The notes under the pieces were generated by a model, which did no database searches, was not told where the DNA came from, and saw nothing but the letters and a program-made list of their open reading frames with translations. Source: Flexamia atlantica (lineage: Eukaryota; Arthropoda; Insecta; Hemiptera; Cicadellidae). From it: DNA of 64,000 nucleotides. The translations under genes and the position numbers were made by a program. The DNA is taken from the NCBI GenBank assembly GCA_035578135.1, contig JAQJVK010000073.1, positions 186,001 to 250,000 on the forward strand. The letters are read 5' to 3'. Of this stretch, positions 13,101 through 22,100 are shown piece after piece (position 1 is the first letter of the stretch; each line of letters begins with the position of its first letter).

Positions 13101-16100
13101 ATCGCGGTAGGCTAACATGTGTTGTGTTGCCCTATAAATTAGTCTCTCCCTCCAACAAATCACAGATTTGAGATTTGACTGTTGAATTTCTATATCTCCG
13201 TTTTTTTTTTACTTCACACTTCACATGCTTCTTATGGCATTGCAGTTGCTTCTGAAACTTGAAAAACCTTTTCCTCAATAAAATCCCCTCATTTTTATTT
13301 TTATTCTTTCTCTAAACCAGAGTGATCTAGTAAAAAAATGATCCAGGTTTAGACAATTTACTGTACTAATATTTAAGTTTTCCCTGTAGGATTTGGCTGC
13401 AGACACACTGTTGAAGGATGAAATGCCTGAGCCTAGAATGGCAGCTTGTGATCTTCTGGCAGCAATGTACATCACTGACTCTTTGACAGGCCAAGGGTAC
13501 GTATGATCTATCTTAGAAATCTTACTGGCAATCAGCCAATAGCAGCGTTTGTCAAAGAGCAAATAGGACTCGCTTAAGTAATTGAGGGAGGAATGAAAAA
13601 TTAAAATGCTTAAAAATTTTGGAAGGGAGGGTTGAAGAAAGTGGGTCTTAAGAGTGTCTTTAAGTGGCTATGGGACAAACAGCATGGTTCCATGCCTCAA
13701 AACATACAACACACAACATGTCCATGTCCATTTATCCATCTTAGCCAATATAGTGTAGGGAGATGGTTGTACACTAGTCAGTCAGTCATCCTATGCATTA
13801 TTTGTTTGATTTACAAAAATGTTGATGTTTATGAGGACACTATATATTACAATACTGATGGTGCCTTTCATTTGATTTTAGACAGTTGGTCTTGTGGTAA
13901 TATATAAATTAATCTTTCTCTCTGACAGGCGAGTGATAGGCTAAGCTTTAGGTAAAAAATCTCTAACTTGCAGCAATAACTGCCTATAACTTTATATTGG
14001 TAGTATAAAGGTTATTTAACTAAGATTAATCTTAATGAGTTTTATTTGTTTTTATAGCATGCCAGAGAAACTGTATTCCACGATATTCACAGCTTCCTTG
14101 AAAGAACTGGACTGGGAAGTTAAAAAAGCGACGTTGAGATTTTGGGAGTGTGCGATCGTAAAGCACATGGCAGATGCTGGAGTCTCAATGTATGGGAATG
14201 TGCTTCGCTCGAGCGACCCAGCAGTCAAGGAAGACATTGTTTTCAAAATAATAACTACTATGGATACACTCAGTGACATTGGTTGTTTGAAGGTTAGTTG
14301 GAAGGTTAATTGAAATAATGTAACATTTTTAGTTACCGGTATTCAAAATAAAGAAATACAAACTAGGTAATTTACAGTATGGTGGACATTTTAAAAAATG
14401 TTTACATTTGTATTGAGTAATTTTAAATATTTATAACTATTCAAGCCACTTCCTATCATTTTATTAGAAGTAATCTTAAAATTGCCCATAGCAATTTCCC
14501 AAACACTAGCTAACCTGGTTTGTTGAAACTTTACACATAGCTAAAAAAACCAAAATAGGTAAAACAATTGACATTTTCATCACTCTGTATACGAAAATTG
14601 CCCGTTACCGTACAGCTGAGATCTACGAAAACTCTCGATTTCCTTACGTCAAAACAAGTAATGATCAGCTGCTTTTTCGGTACCCAAACATTTCATTCCC
14701 GTACCCAAACAAACCATTTCCGTACCAAAACAAAATTTTACCGTACCCAAACAAACGAATTCCTTAATTTGACAGTTCAACCAGCTGACTTCATAAACTA
14801 AAATACACAGTTCAGCCGTATTGTGTTTATTTATAAAAAAATGACTAAATTATGAAATGTTGGATCATTTTTTATAAGTTTGGTCACTTATTTGCATCGC
14901 GATGAAAAGCACTGTTCACAACTCGTCACAAAAGTACCATTTCGGGGCTCGATATTGTTTTACTTGCTCGGCTTACGCCTCGCAAGTAAAACACTATCTT
15001 GCCCCGAAATGGGCTACTTTCGTGACTAGTAGTGAAATATACTATTTACTTTAATTTAAACACGTAAATAGGTAAAAAAATTGACATTTTATTTTAATTT
15101 AAACACTTAAAAAATGGAAAAGAAAAGAAAATAAATAATGTTAGTGGTTTTGTAAAGTTATTTTGCATAATTCTGGTACCAAGATTATGGGAATGGAAAA
15201 TGATTCAGAAACAATTAAGATCCTTGCGATGCACACCAAAAATCTAAGAACTGTTTTATGGAACTAAGACAAACCTGAGAGTCAAGTCAGGGAGACATGA
15301 GAGATTTTGGTCTTATGAAAGTTTGTCAGTTTGTGGTAAACCAATAAGACCATCCAGTCAATTTGATCAATCGTTTCACACTGAAAACTAGAATAAAGCA
15401 AATTTCCCTCCTTCTAGATGTATTATGTTTTGTTTTGTTTTTAGGTGATATGGACAGATGTAATCGATGACAGTGACATATCAGTGTCTCAAGAAGCGTG
15501 TCGTGTAATAGATAACATCTTGAAATTGGATAAGGACTGGAACTTCATCGAGAGAATAATAAATGTACGTTTTATGTTGGTGAAAGAAAATCTTTTAGTT
15601 GCTTTTCGTTGAGTTTTGTGTAAGGGTCACAGTATTAAAATACAGGGTGTTCAAAAAATGTGGGGCTATAATTTACGTAGTGATTCCTTGGCTCAAAATA
15701 AGCAAAAAAGTTTATATAAACATAGGTCCTAAAGTGCTTCGTTTTCCGTCTGTGTGTCTGTTTGTGTTTTTTACATATTTAATCATATCTCACGAACCAA
15801 TTAACGGATAAAAATCAAACTTGGTATATGGATAACCACTATTAAGAACTATTTTTGTATGAAGTATCAAATTTCTACTTTGTACCATTTCAAAATTGCG
15901 ACTATTTTTTGTTCAAAGCTAAATATCTTAAAAACTTTAATTTTTTGAAAAATTATACTAGAGAAAAAAAATTGCAAAATTTAATCCAATTAATGCTGAT
16001 ATTAAGATTATGATAATCGAACCACTAATAACGGAGAAATTTAAACTTTTCTGCATAAAAACATGATTTCTTAGAACATTCTGTCTTAACATTGCATGTT

Positions 16101-19100
16101 TTTATTCGGAAAATTTAAAATTTCTCAATTATTAGTTGTCCTATTGTTATAATATTAATATCACCGTTAATTAGATTAAATTTCCCAACTTTTTTGCCTC
16201 TTGTATAATTTTTCAGAAGTTTACGGTTTTTAAGATATTTAGCTTTGAAAACAAAAAACAGTCGCCATTTTGAAATGGTACAAAGTAGAAATTTGATATT
16301 TCTTACAGAAATAGTTCTTAAGAGTGGTTATCCATATACCAAGTTAGATTTTTATCCGTTAAGTAGTTCGTGAGATATGATTAAATATGTAAAAATCATA
16401 AACAGACACACAGACGGAAAACGAAGCACTTTGGGACCTATGTTTATATAAACTTTTTTGCTTATTTTGACCCAAGGAATCACTACGTAAATTATTGCCC
16501 CACATTTTTTGAACACCCTGTAGACTAATATAGTGTATACAGTATGTAAAAAAATTCCATCCCCCCTCTATAATTTTTTGATTGTTAAAATATACTGTTT
16601 AGGGGACGGTATTAACTTAACCCAAAGAATCTTTCGATGTTATCAGACATTTTCAGTGTCCCCCCGAAAACGGGGAATTTTGGGGGCAACTCAAAATATT
16701 CAAAAGTAAACCCCTTTTGAGTGACCCCTCATTTTATATTGTTAAAAAAAATAGGCGAACGGTGGAGGTTGGAGGTCTATATATAATTGTTTTATATCCA
16801 AAATAGCAGCTCGTCAAAGTTTTGAATACAACTCATTCTTGAAACTTGGCGTCGAAGACTTTTTGAGCTTTAATTTCACCTTTGGTAGCTTAAAAACTGA
16901 AACAAATCTTGAAGAAATGCTATCAAATACAAAAATGGCCTGTTTTGGTGATATTTAAAATTTTGAGTGTCCCGCAAAAATTGGGGATTTTTGGGGCAAC
17001 TCGATCTTTTCTAATGTAAACCTCTTTCGAGTGACCCCTCATTCAATGAGCTTTCACCCAAAAGCTCATTTTATCAGGGGCCACTCAGTAGAGGTTTACA
17101 TTAGAAAAGTTTGAGTTTCCCCCAAAAACCCCCACTTTTTTGTGGGACACCAAAAAAAAGAGACCTCCAACCTCCACCATTCGCCTATTTTTTAAATTCT
17201 TTAAAATGAGGGGTCACTCAAAAAAAGCTTATATTTTGAAAATTTTGAGTTGCCCCCAAAAACCCCCTCTCTTTTATGGGACACAAAAAAAAGAGACCTC
17301 CAACCTCCACCATTCGCCTATTTTTTTAAATTCTTTAAAATGAGGGGTCACTCAAAAAGAGCTTATATTTTAAAATTTTTAGTTGCCCCCAAAATCCCCC
17401 TTTTTTGGGGGACGCTCAAAATTTCTGATAATGTTGAAAGATGCTTTGGGTTAAGTTATTAAAATAGGATTATAGAGGAAACAACTGGCTCACCTGAGGT
17501 TGAGCAGGCCATCAGAGACACAAAACACAGGAAAAGTCCCAATATTTTGGTCCACCTATTTGGATCTTTCTCAAGGGTGGAGAGAAGGGGAAAGACTGTT
17601 ATTGGTGGTGAAATTTGAAATTGAAAAAGTGCAGTTCTGCCAAAACAGCAAATGGGAAAAGTCATTAAAAAGGCTATACGACATGAAACACTTTAGGCTG
17701 TATATTTATTTTTTTGGCACATATACAATATTAAACTACACTATATACACAACTTAGAAGCACAGTAAATATAAACATTCTAGGCCTAAAAGTTTGGCCT
17801 TAAGTTTGGGTTTTAATTTGGGTTAAGTTAGGATCGTTCCCTAAAAAACAAATTAAAGAAGGGGGACGGACTTTTTCACATACGGTACTGTACTGTATAT
17901 AAACAATATTGAATATTAACTACAGAAACAATATTCAACATTTAAGTTCAAAAATCGGTTTGGAATATAATTTATAAACAATTTTTCTAATTTCAGTTTA
18001 ACTTCCTGTATTGGGTACCAGGAGCAATAATGTTGTGACTGGTTGTCTCCAGTGACGGATTTAAGGGGGGGCAGCAGAGGCACCTGCCCCGGGCGCAAGC
18101 CAGTAGGGGGCCCCAGCGGCGCCAACGCTGGCTGGCTCCGGTTAAGAAAAAAGTGAAAAATTTAATTTAAAGTAAAATTGTTTGTTTTGCGTCCGACAAA
18201 CCTCTCAGTAGCATCGCTGCCGTAAAATCTCTTTCGCATCGCGGCCGTCAAGCCTATCCCTCTTTTATGACAGTCACATTCTTGGTGTTTGATGGCCAGG
18301 AAATCGTTTGTAAGTTTTGCGGGCAAAGGACAGCGCTGGCCCTTTTCATGACCGTACATCTTCCGGTCACATCGGGGTTGTTTATACCACGGCCTCGATC
18401 ATATTGCGGCCAGAAAATCCCTCGGTGTCTTTGTGGCCAGCAAATATCTTGGTCTCATTACAGGTGTTAAATGCTGTTGACATATCGCGGCCGTTAAATC
18501 TCTCGGTCATATTGCGGCCATCAAATAATATTGTATTTTACAGGAGGTAACATGGCCGATTTCACTGGTCGGGAATATTGTTTTGAAATAGTCAGGAAAG
18601 GTCAGAAAAAAAGTCAGAAAAAAAGGTCATCTGGTAGACACCTTGCATTGGTTTTACAGCGGCTGGCAAATTTCTCGGTTAGACTCATGGTTAGGCTGTG
18701 TCGTGGCCTGTTAACATTGGTTATATTGCGGCCATAACGTAAAATTTTATTACAATATATAAGATATTGCTTATCCATCACATCAAAGATACATTAAAAA
18801 TATCATATATTTTTTGTTTTTGGTGCCTGGGGGAGGAGTGGGGGCGCCACTACATGTCGATTTTTGCCCCGGGCGACAGTATGTGTAGTTCTGTCACTGG
18901 TTGTCTCCCAGAACCGGATGAATAACAGAACTCAATTTTAAACCGTCTGGTGCAACCTCAACTACCGTGCACGGCACTCTGGTAATCCGCCAGTAGCAGC
19001 GTTTGTCAAGGTGCAAAATGAAGTCAATTGGCTGGGAGGTGGAGCTTAAAAATTGAGAGAGGAATAAAAAATTGGAAAGCTTAAGCATTTTGGGAAGGGA

Positions 19101-22100
19101 GGGTTGAAAAAAGTGTGTCTTAAGAGCATCTGTAAGTCAAAATAGTCATAACCCTTTTGTGTTCTATGCTACTCCACACTAGGTTTTCCAGGGAGCTATC
19201 CGGGTATTCCTCCTTACTAAACATGCAAATTAAAGTTTCAGTAATTATAAATTAACAAGTGATTTCAACTTTTAGTTTTGAGCAATGGATAGTTCCAAAT
19301 TTAGGTACTTTTGTATTATATGGAGGCCACTATTTTTATAGAATACCAAACAGTTTCACAATAACTGGAAAGAACATAATTGAATTGACTTACTGTCCAA
19401 ATTTTACCTACTTATGATGATGAGTGGTCTTAGCATTCTGCCTCCCAGAAGACAGTGATGAGCGAGTATTTAGTTGAATGCATCGCCGCTATTGCCGGCG
19501 GCCACACCCAATTGCCACCCTTATTCAGGATGTTGCGGTGGTTATTTTAGATTAGGTTATCATTAGGGGTGGGCGAGTAGTGGATTTTGAAGTCAAGTCG
19601 AGTCGAGTCGAGTATTAAGCCAAATACTCGAGTATCGAGTCGAGTCGAGTCGAGTAGTTGTTTGTGAAAAGTAGGGGTGTGCGAGTATTCGACCGTCGAG
19701 CTTTTCAGTATTCGGCTCGGCTCGACTTTTTTCGAAAAAGCTCGACACTCAAGCCAAGCTTTTGATAAGAGAGTTCTTATCGGAAGGATAATTATTGCGA
19801 TCTATTTTTGGACTCGTTAAACCCGAAGAGCGTTTCCCTCCCACGAAAAACAAGCAAAAACATTCCCTAGTGATAAGGAAAGGACATTGACAGGTAACAA
19901 GAAATATTATCTCCATTTAGACGAAATCGGAGCTATATTTAGTTGACCTTGGGGAACACGAAATACAGCATTCAAGCCTATTGTTTTATCAAGGCTTATC
20001 TATTAAACGGTATATCGTACAAGTTTCATTTTGGTCTCATTTGATTTATGTAAAAGACAAAAAATATGAGCCGTCATTTATAGATGTATGACAAGTAGTT
20101 TGTATTTTTGCATTTTGAAGTAAGGATTCCTTAACTCCTAATTAGCTCACGCTCTCGCTCTGAGTCATACAATAGCAAAAAACAGGGAAGGGGCTTGGAG
20201 TAAACAACCTCCACCCCTCCCCCCCCCCCTCATTGGACACTGATAAGGAGAGTGAGAGAGGTGGCTGTTTCTTTCTTTCTCTCTATTCCGTCCTTATTTA
20301 TTTATGATCTTTCTTCTTCTTTATTGTACATTATTTTCTTCACAAAAGTTTAGAAATGCAACTAATTTCAGGATTACAATAAATTATTGTTGTTATTAAA
20401 TATTATTTCATTTTATATTCTGAAATAATAAGTTTAGCCATGAATATTATGCCACAACTGGGACTGCTATTTCATTTTGTATCATCTTTACTTAGTGATC
20501 ATAAAAAAATCAATCTTGTGTTTGACTAAGTGTAAATGTGTGACTTTTTTACTTGATAAAACTTTTTTAAAACCTTTCAACTACTCCTTTCTACACTTAA
20601 ATTAAATTTTGTAGTACCTATATGTAACTAGTCTAATTATGTAATTTTAACTATTTATTTTAAAGTGTAGTATTGTGGGATTGGTTTTTACTTAAATATA
20701 ATGTAGATAAATGTAGATTTTAAATTTGGTTTTTTTTCATCAATTATTTTTTGAGCCAGTTTGATTAATTTTATGTAACATAATACAAAATACTGATGAA
20801 CCTATCAGATAATTCATTTGTTTTGGAGATAAGCTTTCTATTTTTGAGCTGGGGGTCACTTAACCCTTTCGGTCCCAGCACTTCAAAAATCAAACAAAAA
20901 ATCTTTGCTTTTATATTTTGTTTAATTAGTGTCTAGGAAGGCCAAAAATAGTCTTTTATAATTTTTATCATTATTTATATAAAAAATTAAAAATGTCCTT
21001 GATTATGGACAAAGTGACTGAATGAAATTTTTTTTAGTCAAAAATAAAAAATAACAATCATATAAAACTTGAAAAACATTGTTTTATTGACAATAAAAAC
21101 ATCTAATAACATTAAAGATATATTTTGGAGCCTATTTGGTACAATATTTCCTATGGTTATCATAAAAAAGGCCTTGTCTTTCGACAAGCCCACACTTTGC
21201 ACACTAAAAATCAGATTTACCCTAAGCACAAAATATAATAGGAAAAAAGAAAATATTTTGTACCTTCTAAACATATAAGAAAAATAAACAAAAGCTTTGG
21301 TACTTCTTTGGTAAATTGTTTTTATAAAAAATATAAACTGTCCATGAAAATGGACAAAATGACTCGGATGATTTTTTTTACCCCAAGTTTAGCAATTAAT
21401 TACAAATAAAACAAAATTGTTTAATTTTGCCTTTGACTAGGGCCTAAAATAAATAAAAACAACAATATAATAGACAAATTATGGTGCAATATTACTTATA
21501 TACTGTAAATATATTTTACAGTAAAAGCAAACCCACTCACTGTTCAGTACAATTGTCCATGAACTTGGACAATGATTTTTTAGGTTAGATGGGCATCAAG
21601 AACCTGTTGAGTCATCACATCGTCCATGTTCTGGGACACATAAGTTTGAGTATTTGTGGCATCAAAAATAATGAATGACATGCCATAACTAATGCATATG
21701 AAGTTAATTTGATCCTTTTAGATTACTATTGTAACATTTTTATAACGTTAACTTATGTAGGGTATTGCCAAATAAGTAATAAAAAAGTGCTTGCAAGCTC
21801 TGTTGTACTGAAGGTCAGACATGCTCTCACAAACAACATATGATATCAGGATAGCCAACCTAAAATCTGATGAAGAGCAAAAAGCAAAAATTCCCTTCTT
21901 AAAGAGTCCATGAACCAGGACAAATGGACTGGAACGATGTAAACTGATAGAAAGTAATTTAAATAATTGTCTAAAATGTGTGTCCATGATCATGGACGCT
22001 GGGACCGAAAGGGTTAAGGTATGCAAACATTAGTCTATTGTATCTTTTAAAATTAAAATCAAGCTTCATAATTTCTTTTGATAATTTGGTGATTGTTAAA

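Noticed and set aside
12104..13150. hAT insertion starting GTGGTACCCAACCTTTTGG
   Set aside because: Only one end is visible. I could not find the inverse end or a target duplication, so it is noted within the repeat entry, not called as an element.
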